The position numbers and the translations under genes were made by a program. The notes beneath the pieces are model-generated. The model worked only from the letters and a program-made list of their open reading frames with translations. It was not told the DNA's origin and ran no database searches. DNA of 64,000 bases from Neobacillus soli NBRC 102451 (lineage in GTDB: Bacteria > Bacillota > Bacilli > Bacillales > Cytobacillaceae): assembly GCF_001591665.1 (NCBI RefSeq), contig NZ_BCVI01000039.1, positions 62,001-126,000 on the forward strand. The letters are read 5' to 3'. This document shows positions 37,913 through 45,654 of the stretch, in pieces. Each line of letters opens with the position of its first letter. Positions within the stretch are counted from its first letter, which is position 1.

Positions 37913-38068
37913 ATGATAGCCAGTATTGTGATAGGTGCAGCTATTTTCGGATACGCAAGCTGGGCTTTGGTGAAATTTATTAATAAATCGAAAAAGGGAA
38001 AATGCGCTGCATGCGATTTGAAAAATTCATGTTCAAGCCAGTGCGGTATGCCGCCCAAAATACAATAA
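37913..38068 (+). CDS. FeoB-associated Cys-rich membrane protein
   Basis: A 51-residue protein with one N-terminal membrane segment (about 2-22) and a cysteine-rich tail with the pattern CAAC, then C and CSSQCG. This arrangement after feoB is typical of the FeoB-associated Cys-rich family, a FeoC-like accessory of Gram-positive bacteria. GAGGTGGAG precedes ATG. It completes the feoAB operon and ends before a terminator. Confidence 0.9.
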   Translation: MIASIVIGAAIFGYASWALVKFINKSKKGKCAACDLKNSCSSQCGMPPKIQ

Positions 38069-38073
38069 ATATA

Positions 38074-38106
38074 AAACTGCTATCTGTGATGGATAGCAGT
38101 TTTTTA
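38074..38106 (+). terminator. intrinsic terminator after the feo operon
   Basis: AACTGCTATC and GATAGCAGTT arms followed by T6. Confidence 0.92.
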
Positions 38107-38177
38107 ATCCAATTATTTGAATGATTAGATAAACTTGTGTAAAATTACACTAGACGTATTTGAAGGAAGGGCTTAAC

Positions 38178-38633
38178 ATGACCAGGGATGAAATTATTAT
38201 TCAGATTTCCGAAAAAGTTCGCCTGATACGAACTGAAGCAGGTTATACCCAGGATAAAATGGCTGAAATCATTGGTGTCTCAAAGAAAACACTTGTGCAA
38301 ATTGAAAAAGGCAGGGTCCACGCCAACTGGTCTACGGCCGTTTCGATTTGTGCTCTTTTTCGGGAAACGGAAACCGTTCAATTTTTATTTGGGAATGAGC
38401 CGCTTGAAGTGCTAGAAACGGTTGCCCGTGAAGGGATAGACTTTAGAAAAACAAAAACGTTAGGCGGCCGGGTATGGTGGAAAGTTGTATCGAAGAAAAA
38501 CGGATTTATCCTCCAGCAAAATATTCTTAGTAAACATTATCGGATATTGGATGAAAAAAATTACCGAGTTTTTAGCAGTGTTAATGAAAAGCAGTCAAAA
38601 TCTCGCTTTAAAGAATTAGCTAAAAGTGAATAA
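38178..38633 (+). CDS. XRE-family transcriptional regulator
   Basis: A 151-residue protein with an N-terminal helix-turn-helix (about 8-62: VRLIRTEAGYTQDKMAEIIG, then VSKKTLVQIEKGR). The C-terminal half (about 75-150) is lysine-rich without an evident domain. ATG 38178 follows GAAGGAAGGG by six bases. Terminators on both sides make it a single-gene unit; the target is unknown. Confidence 0.83.
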   Translation: MTRDEIIIQISEKVRLIRTEAGYTQDKMAEIIGVSKKTLVQIEKGRVHANWSTAVSICALFRETETVQFLFGNEPLEVLETVAREGIDFRKTKTLGGRVWWKVVSKKNGFILQQNILSKHYRILDEKNYRVFSSVNEKQSKSRFKELAKSE

Positions 38634-38644
38634 GGGATAAACTA

Positions 38645-38682
38645 AAAAAGATGGAGTTTACCGCTGCCGTCTTTTCTTTTTT
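38645..38682 (+). terminator. intrinsic terminator after the XRE gene
   Basis: AAAAGATGG and CCGTCTTTT arms, one G-U pair, followed by a T-rich run. Confidence 0.75.
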
Positions 38683-38778
38683 GACGTTTGCTGTAATTTC
38701 TTAGCCAAACCGTCATAAAAACTAGCAAATAATCGAAAATTATATCTGTTGTAGATTAAAAATAAAGGATGAATACAT

Positions 38779-40857
38779 TTGGTATTGAAAGATAAAGATC
38801 GTAGTATTTTTAAAAATTGGAGAAAGGGACATTTGGTCCAGTTAGTCGTGTTAACGTTGTTAGTTATTATCTTAGTTTTCTTCGGGATTCTATTTTTCTA
38901 TGCCAAGGGTGTTGATATATCAGCTCTCAAGGATGAGCTTCCACAGCCAACGGTGTTTTTTGATAGCAGTGGGGAAGTGGCAAGTAAGGTTTCTGCCAAT
39001 AAAAATGAGGGTGTCTCAATCAAACAAGTCCCAGCATCAATGAAAAATGCCATCGTTGCAATTGAAGACCATCGTTTTTATCAACATCACGGTGTCGATT
39101 ATATTGGAACCTCAAGGGCTTTATTTCGTGACATAAAGGCAGGAGGGATGGTCGAAGGCGGGAGCACGATAACGCAGCAATTGACGAAAAATACGTTACT
39201 CACATCGCAGAAAACGGTAAAAAGGAAGTTGCAGGAGGTATTTTTAGCACTTGAGATTGAACGGAACTATTCGAAACAGGAAATCCTGCAAATGTACTTA
39301 AACCAAATTTATTTCGGAAATGGTGCCTGGGGAATTAAACAGGCCGCTAGTAAGTATTTTGCCAAAGAGGTAAAAGACTTGTCTATCGGTGAATCGGCCC
39401 TCCTGGCAGGATTAATAAAAGCGCCATCAGCCCTGAATCCGTACGAACATATGGAAAAGGCCACTGAAAGACGAAATATCGTTTTAATTCAAATGCAGAA
39501 ACAGGGCTATATTTCCAGCCGGCAATTTGAAAAAGCAAAACAGGAGAAAGTGGTATTGAATGATAAGGGCGGCGATCCATTCCGTGGTAAGTTCCCTTAC
39601 TATGTTGACCAGGTATTGGAAGAAGCAATTAATAGCCACGGGTTTTCGCAGGATGAATTGTTAACCGGAGGCTATCAAATTTATACAGAGCTTGACCCAG
39701 ACATGCAAACGGCTCTTGAGAAAACATATCAAAACGATGCCCTGTTTCAGGAGGGAAAAGATCGACTTATTCAAAGCGGCGGCGTCTTACTAGATCCTAT
39801 AACAGGCGGGGTAAGGGCTCTTGTTGGCGGGAGGGGAGAACATACCTTTAGGGGCTACAATCGTGCCTCCCAATTAAAGGCACAGCCAGGCTCTTCTTTC
39901 AAACCTTTAGCTGTTTATACCCCCGCGCTTGAAGATGGCTGGAAAATAACGGATATGTTAAAGGATGAACCGCTGAAGTTCGGCAATTATGAACCTAGCA
40001 ATTATGATCATCAATATGCGGGCGAAGTGCCGATGTATGAGGCCGTAAAGGAATCAAAAAATGTTTCGGCTGTCTGGATGTTAAATGAGCTGGGAATCGA
40101 AAAAGGATTAGATTCAATTAAACGGTTTGGTATTAAGTTAGATAAAGAGGACCGTAATTTATCGATTGCCCTTGGTGGTTTGCATAAGGGTGTTTCGCCA
40201 TTGAATATGGCAGAAGCCTTTTCGGTTTTTCCTAATAATGGTGTACGAATGAAAGCCCATGTGATCAAGAAAATTGTGGATGCAGATGGGAAGGTGGTAG
40301 CTGAATGGAAAGTGAAAAAAGAACGGGTGACAACCAAAGCAGTTACCGACAATATGACGACGATGCTGCTTGGTGTTGTGGAGCAGGGAACAGGAAAAGC
40401 GGCGCAAATCCCTGGTCGGGAAACTGCAGGCAAAACAGGCTCAACGCAAGTCCCGATAAAAGGAATCAATGGTCTAAAGGATCAATGGTTTGTTGGTTAT
40501 ACACCACAATTAGTCGGAGCTATTTGGGTTGGTTATGATAAAACGGATGCAGAGCATTATATAACACCTGTGAGCAATACAGGATCCTCCGTTGTCTTCC
40601 GTGAGGTGATGTCGGCAGCACTCAGAAATTCACCTAACCAAAGTTTTAACGTGCCGCATATTGCCCCATTGATTGAAGAGAAAAAGAAGAAAGAAGAAGA
40701 AAAGAATAAGAAGGACTTTCCAGAGAAATTCAAAAATGAGGTTCAGAAGTGGGAAGAAAAGTGGAATAAACAAAAAGAAAAATGGGGGAAGAAGGGGAAA
40801 GGGAAGGGTAAGGATAAAGGTAAGGGTAAAGGTAAGGGTAATGGGCATGGACATTGA
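38779..40857 (+). CDS. class A penicillin-binding protein (PBP1A family)
   Basis: A 692-residue bifunctional cell wall synthase: one membrane anchor (about 15-40), a GT51 glycosyltransferase domain (IEDHRFYQHHGVDYIG with the catalytic Glu, GGSTITQQLTKN, RKLQEVFLALEIE), and a transpeptidase domain with GSSFKPL (active serine), SKN and GKTGST. The last 60 residues are an extreme Lys/Gly tail ending in GKGKGKGNGHGH. It polymerises and cross-links peptidoglycan outside the membrane. TTG 38779 after AAAGGATG is the likely start. Confidence 0.92.
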   Translation: MVLKDKDRSIFKNWRKGHLVQLVVLTLLVIILVFFGILFFYAKGVDISALKDELPQPTVFFDSSGEVASKVSANKNEGVSIKQVPASMKNAIVAIEDHRFYQHHGVDYIGTSRALFRDIKAGGMVEGGSTITQQLTKNTLLTSQKTVKRKLQEVFLALEIERNYSKQEILQMYLNQIYFGNGAWGIKQAASKYFAKEVKDLSIGESALLAGLIKAPSALNPYEHMEKATERRNIVLIQMQKQGYISSRQFEKAKQEKVVLNDKGGDPFRGKFPYYVDQVLEEAINSHGFSQDELLTGGYQIYTELDPDMQTALEKTYQNDALFQEGKDRLIQSGGVLLDPITGGVRALVGGRGEHTFRGYNRASQLKAQPGSSFKPLAVYTPALEDGWKITDMLKDEPLKFGNYEPSNYDHQYAGEVPMYEAVKESKNVSAVWMLNELGIEKGLDSIKRFGIKLDKEDRNLSIALGGLHKGVSPLNMAEAFSVFPNNGVRMKAHVIKKIVDADGKVVAEWKVKKERVTTKAVTDNMTTMLLGVVEQGTGKAAQIPGRETAGKTGSTQVPIKGINGLKDQWFVGYTPQLVGAIWVGYDKTDAEHYITPVSNTGSSVVFREVMSAALRNSPNQSFNVPHIAPLIEEKKKKEEEKNKKDFPEKFKNEVQKWEEKWNKQKEKWGKKGKGKGKDKGKGKGKGNGHGH

Positions 40858-40864
40858 GGGTTTA

Positions 40865-40894
40865 GGGGCGCGGGGGAGTTCGCGCCCTTTTTCT
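40865..40894 (+). terminator. intrinsic terminator after the PBP gene
   Basis: GGGCGCG and CGCGCCC arms followed by T5. Confidence 0.92.
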
Positions 40895-40930
40895 AATTCG
40901 AGGTATGGCCGAAAAACGAGGGTTATTGTT

Positions 40931-41160
40931 GAAGTAGAGTAGTTCTAATTCAACGTTGTCTTGGAAAAGTTGGGGAAACATCGAAGTAGAGTGGTTCTAC
41001 TTCAATGATTGACATGAAAAAGAGGGGAAACATCGAAGTAGAATAGTTCTACTTCAATGATTGGCATGAAAAAGAGGGGAAACATCGAAGTAGAGTGGTT
41101 CTATTTCGATATTTAGCTGAAAAAAGAGAGGAAAAATCAAAGTAGAACGATCTCTTTCGA
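40931..41160. repeat. 52-bp tandem repeat, five units, each with an internal palindrome
   Basis: Units start at 40931, 40983, 41035, 41087 and 41139 (the last partial), exactly 52 bases apart. Each begins with GAAGTAGA, then about five bases, then TCTACTTC or a decayed form, making a short stem. The palindrome is followed by a spacer ending AGAGGGGAAACATC. Units 2 and 3 are nearly identical; 1, 4 and 5 are diverged. The period is not a multiple of three, and no ORF runs through, so it is non-coding. Confidence 0.9.
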
Positions 41161-41257
41161 TTTTTACTCCCATGACATAATTTTTTCTACCACTGATAAG
41201 AGAAAAAAGGTAATTTCCCACCCTTGTTGCAGGTAATCCATAAAGAGAAGCGAGGCA

Positions 41258-42160
41258 TTACTCGTAATATAACCACCTGCCAGATCCTAAAGTTTTATAG
41301 TTTTGATGTAAAACCCTTCTAATTATATGTACCGATATAACCCCTCCACACCATTCAAAAACCAAATTAGTAGTCACCTTCCGCTCCGGAAATAGGAGCT
41401 TTAGTTCCTTCACAATCCGTAACACAGCAGCATCGACACCCTCCACGCACCCGCAATTATCACAAACTATCTTCCTCCCATTAACAGTTACCGAAAACGA
41501 TTGGCATAATGAACAATTCATTTTCTTCCGGACCCCCTCAAAACTATAATGGGGTACCCTGGGATACGGAGATTCAATCTGATGCAGGGAAACTAATAGA
41601 TCAGCAAGCTTTTTATGTTTTCCGTTAACCTTCCCGGTCCACGAATTTAATTTTTTCATTAGGGCATTAACCTGTGTAGGATGAATAATAGGTTCTTGTT
41701 TAGTAGCGTGATATAGAGTGAATTCGGGGTTAATAAACACTAACGACGGTTCAACGGTCAGTTTATAACCATATTTTTGAAGCAATTGGCGGAGTAAGGA
41801 ATCACATCGTTTTAATTGGGAAAGCGGATTACTAGTTAACTTACCGGACTTGGAGAAGAAATCACCGTTTTCATAACTATAATCGCCTTCATAATTTTTA
41901 ACATCAAAAAGGTGTATCGTGTCTTGAATAACCAACGTGTCAATTTGAAACTTCGAATTGTCTAACTCAATTAGCAAATCATTTAAAACATAACATTCAC
42001 ACTGAAGCTTCTCAGTTAAAGAATCAAACATCACTTCCCCTTCAAAACCCTTTTTCATCTTCAAGTAGTTCCATTTTTCATCATCAGACAAAACCATTCT
42101 AGCATTTAAGATTCTTAAAATCGCTATTTCTCCCCGTTCGTCCCGCGGCTTATAAGCCAT
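41258..42160 (-). CDS. NERD domain (nuclease-related) protein
   Basis: A 300-residue protein. The NERD domain spans about residues 30-150, with GFEGEVMFDSL at the start, IDTLVIQDTIHLFDVKNYEG as the nuclease-like core (Asp and Lys), and a C-terminal part with a zinc ribbon CSLC...CDNCG. NERD proteins are predicted nucleases of the PD-(D/E)XK-like fold; the role is unknown. ATG 42160 is chosen because AAAGGATG stands six bases upstream. It lies beside the tandem repeat and is divergent from sigY. Confidence 0.85.
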   Translation of the reverse strand: MAYKPRDERGEIAILRILNARMVLSDDEKWNYLKMKKGFEGEVMFDSLTEKLQCECYVLNDLLIELDNSKFQIDTLVIQDTIHLFDVKNYEGDYSYENGDFFSKSGKLTSNPLSQLKRCDSLLRQLLQKYGYKLTVEPSLVFINPEFTLYHATKQEPIIHPTQVNALMKKLNSWTGKVNGKHKKLADLLVSLHQIESPYPRVPHYSFEGVRKKMNCSLCQSFSVTVNGRKIVCDNCGCVEGVDAAVLRIVKELKLLFPERKVTTNLVFEWCGGVISVHIIRRVLHQNYKTLGSGRWLYYE

Positions 42161-42289
42161 AAGGCACATCCTTTCTTTATTCAAACTAAACATCAGTTTC
42201 ATTTTATAAAAAAAATGTCGATAAACTAAAAAAACATATGTACAATTATTGACATTTACATAAAAAAACTTGAAGCTATAAAAATAGAA

Positions 42290-42314
42290 TGAACAATTTG
42301 CTGTTTCACACGTC
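42290..42314 (+). promoter_or_regulatory. SigY-type ECF promoter
   Basis: TGAAC, 16 bases, CGTC. This is the -35/-10 arrangement of ECF promoters, and TGAAC with CGTC is that reported for the autoregulated sigY promoter of B. subtilis. It lies about 55 bases before the sigma factor gene. Confidence 0.65.
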
Positions 42315-42368
42315 TAACTAGATAAAGAGATAGGCAAGGATGTTGGGGAAAGAGAGGACTATTTCCGA

Positions 42369-42926
42369 ATGGATGCATTGATTAAAAATGCTAAAGAAGG
42401 GGACCATCTTGCATTTGCCATGTTGTTTAAAGAAAATTATCCATTTCTCGTAAAGTATTTAATGAAAATTACAATGAATCCTGATACAGCAGAAGAATTA
42501 GCACAGGAGACAATGGCGAAATGTATTCAAAAGATTCACCTTTATAATGGTCAAAGTAAATTTACCACCTGGCTGGTTTCAATTGCGACGAATTCATACA
42601 TAGACCAATGCAGAAAGAAAAAGAAGGAAAAGAACTGGAAAGGGCAAGAGGAAGTCTTTCGTAAGCTGAAATGGCATTTTGAAAGCAGAAATGAGGAATG
42701 GAATGACGCTCTTGATGCGCTTGGGAAACTGCCGGAGGATGTCCGGATTCCGATCATTTTAAAGCATTATTATGGTTACTCATACGACGAAATTGGAGAA
42801 TGGATGAAACTTTCTCCCGGAACGGTTAAATCACGGGTGCATAACGGAATAAGGTCAGTCAGAAGGGAGCTGAAGCTAGGTGAAGAAACAGAAAGTCATT
42901 ATACTGAACAGCGAAGAACAAAATAA
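42369..42926 (+). CDS. sigY: ECF sigma factor, SigY-like
   Basis: A 185-residue ECF (group 4) sigma factor. Region 2 spans about 10-80 (LFKENYPFLVKYLMKITMN, then AEELAQETMAK) and region 4 about 115-170 (LPEDVRIPIILKHYYGYSYDEIG and GTVKSRVHNGIRSVRRE). The following genes resemble yxlC and yxlE, the anti-SigY components of B. subtilis, which supports the SigY assignment. An ECF promoter lies upstream, implying autoregulation. Confidence 0.85.
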   Translation: MDALIKNAKEGDHLAFAMLFKENYPFLVKYLMKITMNPDTAEELAQETMAKCIQKIHLYNGQSKFTTWLVSIATNSYIDQCRKKKKEKNWKGQEEVFRKLKWHFESRNEEWNDALDALGKLPEDVRIPIILKHYYGYSYDEIGEWMKLSPGTVKSRVHNGIRSVRRELKLGEETESHYTEQRRTK

Positions 42927-43230
42927 ACAAGACTTTGATGCTATTCACGAGCTACATGAGGGATTGAATAAAATCGATCAATTCCCTGTTTATACGCCCA
43001 ATCTACAATGGTTTGAACAAATGGTAGTAGAAGAACAGCAACATACTAGAAGAAAGCTTATCAGAGATTTATCGGTATTTTTTATTGTAGCATTCATCAT
43101 TATAAGTGGGATGCTTGTTTCCCTTTATCAAATGCCAACTATTTTTGTTATTGTCCAAATCATAACGACAATATTTATCGCGTCTTACACTAGTGTTCGG
43201 CTAATAAAGAAGGCGACCAGAAATGAGTAA
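42880..43230 (+). CDS. yxlC: YxlC-like anti-sigma component
   Basis: A 116-residue protein with a hydrophilic N-terminal half and two C-terminal membrane segments (about 64-84 and 88-108). It overlaps the end of sigY by 47 bases, starting with GTG, and the next gene overlaps its own end by eight bases. Position and topology match YxlC, which restrains SigY in B. subtilis; sequence identity alone would not be decisive. Confidence 0.7.
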   Translation: MKKQKVIILNSEEQNKQDFDAIHELHEGLNKIDQFPVYTPNLQWFEQMVVEEQQHTRRKLIRDLSVFFIVAFIIISGMLVSLYQMPTIFVIVQIITTIFIASYTSVRLIKKATRNE

Positions 43231-43426
43231 GGACATTCCATTATTTATTCCAATTGTTGTTGTCGTTATTTTGCTCTTGCAAAGCATATATTTATTTATG
43301 AATGCGAGGAAACATAATCATAATTATTGGCTATGGGGAATTGTCGGATTAATTCAAGCCCCGATGCCAACCCTATTTTATTTACTATTTGTTCGAAAAA
43401 TATTTCATAAAAATAGAGGTGGCTGA
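43223..43426 (+). CDS. YxlE/YxlD-like small membrane protein of the SigY operon
   Basis: A 67-residue protein with two membrane segments (about 6-26 and 36-58). The pattern YWLWGIVGLIQAP followed by LFYLLFVRKIF resembles the phospholipase D N-terminal-type helices of small anti-SigY components (YxlD, YxlE). GAAGGCGA precedes ATG. The ABC genes yxlF and yxlG of the B. subtilis operon are absent. Confidence 0.65.
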   Translation: MSKDIPLFIPIVVVVILLLQSIYLFMNARKHNHNYWLWGIVGLIQAPMPTLFYLLFVRKIFHKNRGG

Positions 43427-43428
43427 AA

Positions 43429-43530
43429 ATGATGATGAATGTTACGACTGATTTCATTCCTGGTAAGGAAGTTTGGGAACTGCAGTCTGGGCAGGACAAT
43501 TCTGAAAAATGGGAATTGACATTTAAATGA
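43429..43530 (+). CDS. small ORF at the end of the sigY operon
   Basis: A 33-codon frame begins with three consecutive ATG codons after GAGGTGG and ends at TGA 43530. It encodes a soluble acidic peptide with no recognised family. The good ribosome binding site and placement two bases after the previous gene favour translation. Its 3' end contains the TTGACA of the exporter promoter. Confidence 0.4.
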   Translation: MMMNVTTDFIPGKEVWELQSGQDNSEKWELTFK

Positions 43531-43544
43531 ACCAGTGATAATCT
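43516..43544 (+). promoter_or_regulatory. candidate SigA promoter for the bmrCD leader
   Basis: TTGACA (43516-43521), 17 bases, TAATCT (43539-43544). Transcription would start near 43551, so the 24-codon peptide at 43583 would be the first ORF of the transcript. Confidence 0.55.
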
Positions 43545-43582
43545 AACAAAGGAAGAAATAAAAGGAAAGGGAGGGTTACGTG

Positions 43583-43657
43583 ATGATTAAATTAAACAAC
43601 TTTTATTCAACAACTTTATATGTGAATGTAACCTGTCCTGAAGAAGCTTCTGTCTAA
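43583..43657 (+). CDS. 24-codon leader peptide of the bmrCD attenuator
   Basis: The frame MIKLNNFYSTTLYVNVTCPE, ending EASV, follows GGGAGGG by seven bases, an excellent ribosome binding site. Codons 14-18 (43624-43636) are complementary to the 5' arm of the downstream terminator. It holds the position of BmrB, the leader peptide of B. subtilis bmrCD, but is shorter and I cannot show homology. Confidence 0.65.
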   Translation: MIKLNNFYSTTLYVNVTCPEEASV

Positions 43658-43731
43658 TTTTTCGATTTTAATTGATCAAATGACATGAACACAGGTTGCG
43701 TTCTTATTTGAAACGTAACGTGTGTTTTTTT
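43624..43731 (+). promoter_or_regulatory. transcription attenuator upstream of bmrCD
   Basis: Segment 1, GAATGTAACCTGT (43624-43636, within the leader ORF), can pair over 13 bases (two G-U) with segment 2, ACAGGTTGCGTTC (43691-43703). Segment 2 is also the 5' arm of a terminator whose 3' arm is AAACGTAACGTGTGT (43711-43725), followed by T7. The two foldings exclude each other. A ribosome stalled early in the leader would leave segment 1 free, form the 1:2 pair and allow readthrough into the exporter genes. Confidence 0.75.
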
Positions 43732-43746
43732 GTCTCTATTTTTAAA

Positions 43747-43785
43747 GGGGGCATACTGCACTATTTGCGGTATGCCTCTTTTTAA
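43747..43785 (+). terminator. second hairpin terminator in the bmrCD leader
   Basis: GGCATACTGC pairs with GCGGTATGCC (one G-U) around ACTATTT, then TCTTTTT. Having two terminators before the exporter should make basal expression very low. Confidence 0.75.
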
Positions 43786-43812
43786 TCAAAAAACACTGAG
43801 GGGGAACATGAC

Positions 43813-43872
43813 ATGTTAATGATACAAGAGGTTAGACTAGCACAAAAAACAGATGAGACAGCAGGCGGATAG
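43813..43872 (+). CDS. 19-codon ORF between leader terminators and bmrC
   Basis: ATG 43813 follows GAGGGGGAACATGAC, and the frame ends at TAG 43872, 25 bases before bmrC. The peptide MLMIQEVRLAQKTDETAGG has no recognised family. The strong ribosome binding site suggests translation, perhaps another regulatory peptide. Confidence 0.4.
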   Translation: MLMIQEVRLAQKTDETAGG

Positions 43873-43896
43873 TTAAACAAAAGGGGGAAAACAACA

Positions 43897-45654
43897 ATGT
43901 TCGCAGTATTAAAAAAGTTAAGTTGGTTTTTTAAAGAAAATTGGCAGAGATATGCCATAGCGGTAACGCTATTAATTATAGTGGGTATTTTAGATGTTAT
44001 CCCGCCAAAATTGATTGGGACGGCGATTGATGATATTCATATCGGTATCATCAGTAACGAGAAAATTTTTCGCTATCTTGGTATTCTTCTTTTCATCATG
44101 ATAGCATCCTACGCCATCACCTATGTATGGATGTATCGCTTGTTTGGAGGGGCATTCCTCGTTGAAAGAAAGCTTCGCTCAAGGTTTGTGAATCACTTAT
44201 TAAAAATGACTCCGGGCTTTTATGAAAAAAACCGGACAGGGGATTTAATGGCCCGGGCCACCAATGACTTAAAGGCAATTTCAAATACTGCAGGGTTTGG
44301 TATCTTAACACTCGTGGATTCAAGTGTATGGATGCTGACATTGCTGATGACAATGGGACTTTTCATTAGCTGGAAACTGACCTTAGCGTCGATTATTCCG
44401 CTGCCAATTATGGCCATTTTAATGAAGGTTTATGGAAAAAGAATTCATACTCGTTTTATGGAAGCGCAAGATGCTTTCGGGGAGTTAAATGACCGTGTGC
44501 TCGAATCTGTCGCCGGGGTGCGCGTGATTCGCGCCTATGTCCAAGAGAAGGCCGATAGCAGCCGGTTTCACCAGTTAACTGAAGATGTTTATCATAAAAA
44601 TATTAACGTCGCGAGGATTGACGCTTTATTTGATCCCACAATAAAGATCCTTGTTGGAATTAGCTATTTAATTGGACTTGGTTACGGGGCCTATTTAGTT
44701 TTCCATCAAGCGATTACATTAGGCAATCTCGTTTCTTTTAATGTTTATTTAGGGATGCTGATTTGGCCGATGTTTGCGATTGGTGAATTAATCAATGTGA
44801 TGCAGCGGGGGAATGCTTCGCTAGACCGTGTCAATGAAACGCTCAACTACAAGGCGGAAGTCGGCAATCCTCTTCAGCCGCTGGAGGTTACAACAGCCAA
44901 TCGGATTGACTATAAAAAGGTATCTTTCCGTTATCCATCCTCAAAAGGTGATAATCTCGAAAATATTAATGTAATGCTGCTTCAAGGGGAGACACTAGGG
45001 ATTGTCGGCAAAACTGGCAGCGGAAAGACGACATTTATTAAACAATTATTACGGCAGTATCCACTTGGTACAGGTGAGTTATCCATTGCCGGTGTTCCAT
45101 TAGAGGAACAAACTTTGAGCCAGGTTCGTGACTGGATTGGGTATGTGCCGCAGGACCATGTGCTTTTTTCCAGAAGTGTGAAAGAAAATATCCTTTTTGG
45201 CAGAAAAGATGCGAGTGATGAAGATTTAGAGACAGCCATTGATTTAGCTGCCTTTCGCAAGGATTTAGAAATGCTTCCTAAAGGTTTAAGTACACTTGTT
45301 GGTGAGAAGGGGGTAGCACTTTCTGGTGGTCAGAAACAACGTATCTCGATTGCCCGCGCGCTTATAAAAAATCCGGAAATCCTTATTCTTGATGATTCCC
45401 TATCAGCGGTCGACGCCAAAACAGAAAAAAGCATTATTGATAATATTCGCGAGGTAAGGAAAGAAAAAACGACGATTATTACCACTCATCGAATGTCAGC
45501 TGTCCAGCATGCTGATCATATCATTGTCTTGGATGAAGGCCGAATTATCGAAGAAGGTACACATGAACAGCTCTTGGAGCAGGACGGGTGGTATCAGGAA
45601 CAATTTTTACGCCAACAGGTGGAGAAAAAGCTTGAAAATGGGGTGACAGCATGA
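43897..45654 (+). CDS. bmrC: heterodimeric multidrug ABC exporter subunit BmrC (YheI)
   Basis: A 585-residue half-transporter: six membrane helices (about 1-310) and a nucleotide-binding domain with Walker A GKTGSGKTT, signature LSGGQKQR and Walker B LILDD. The residue after the Walker B Asp is Asp rather than the catalytic Glu, so this subunit carries the degenerate ATP site, as in B. subtilis BmrC. With BmrD it exports drugs; in B. subtilis the pair is induced by ribosome-targeting antibiotics. Its end overlaps bmrD by four bases. AAAGGGGG precedes ATG. Confidence 0.93.
   Translation: MFAVLKKLSWFFKENWQRYAIAVTLLIIVGILDVIPPKLIGTAIDDIHIGIISNEKIFRYLGILLFIMIASYAITYVWMYRLFGGAFLVERKLRSRFVNHLLKMTPGFYEKNRTGDLMARATNDLKAISNTAGFGILTLVDSSVWMLTLLMTMGLFISWKLTLASIIPLPIMAILMKVYGKRIHTRFMEAQDAFGELNDRVLESVAGVRVIRAYVQEKADSSRFHQLTEDVYHKNINVARIDALFDPTIKILVGISYLIGLGYGAYLVFHQAITLGNLVSFNVYLGMLIWPMFAIGELINVMQRGNASLDRVNETLNYKAEVGNPLQPLEVTTANRIDYKKVSFRYPSSKGDNLENINVMLLQGETLGIVGKTGSGKTTFIKQLLRQYPLGTGELSIAGVPLEEQTLSQVRDWIGYVPQDHVLFSRSVKENILFGRKDASDEDLETAIDLAAFRKDLEMLPKGLSTLVGEKGVALSGGQKQRISIARALIKNPEILILDDSLSAVDAKTEKSIIDNIREVRKEKTTIITTHRMSAVQHADHIIVLDEGRIIEEGTHEQLLEQDGWYQEQFLRQQVEKKLENGVTA

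Noticed and set aside
40011-40469. 152-codon minus-strand frame inside the PBP gene
   Set aside because: The plus-strand frame encodes clear transpeptidase motifs; the antisense frame has no recognisable features.
40673-40942. Lys/Arg-rich 89-codon frame over the PBP tail
   Set aside because: It is an alternative frame of the repetitive Lys/Gly-coding end of the PBP gene and has no ribosome binding site.
40931-41160. CRISPR-like array
   Set aside because: Spacers are not unique: the whole 52-base unit is repeated and drifts together, the conserved part is a short hairpin, and there are no cas genes.
42245-42285. Second SigA promoter before sigY (TTGACA ... TATAAA)
   Set aside because: Spacing between the two hexamers is 22 bases, too long for a normal promoter.
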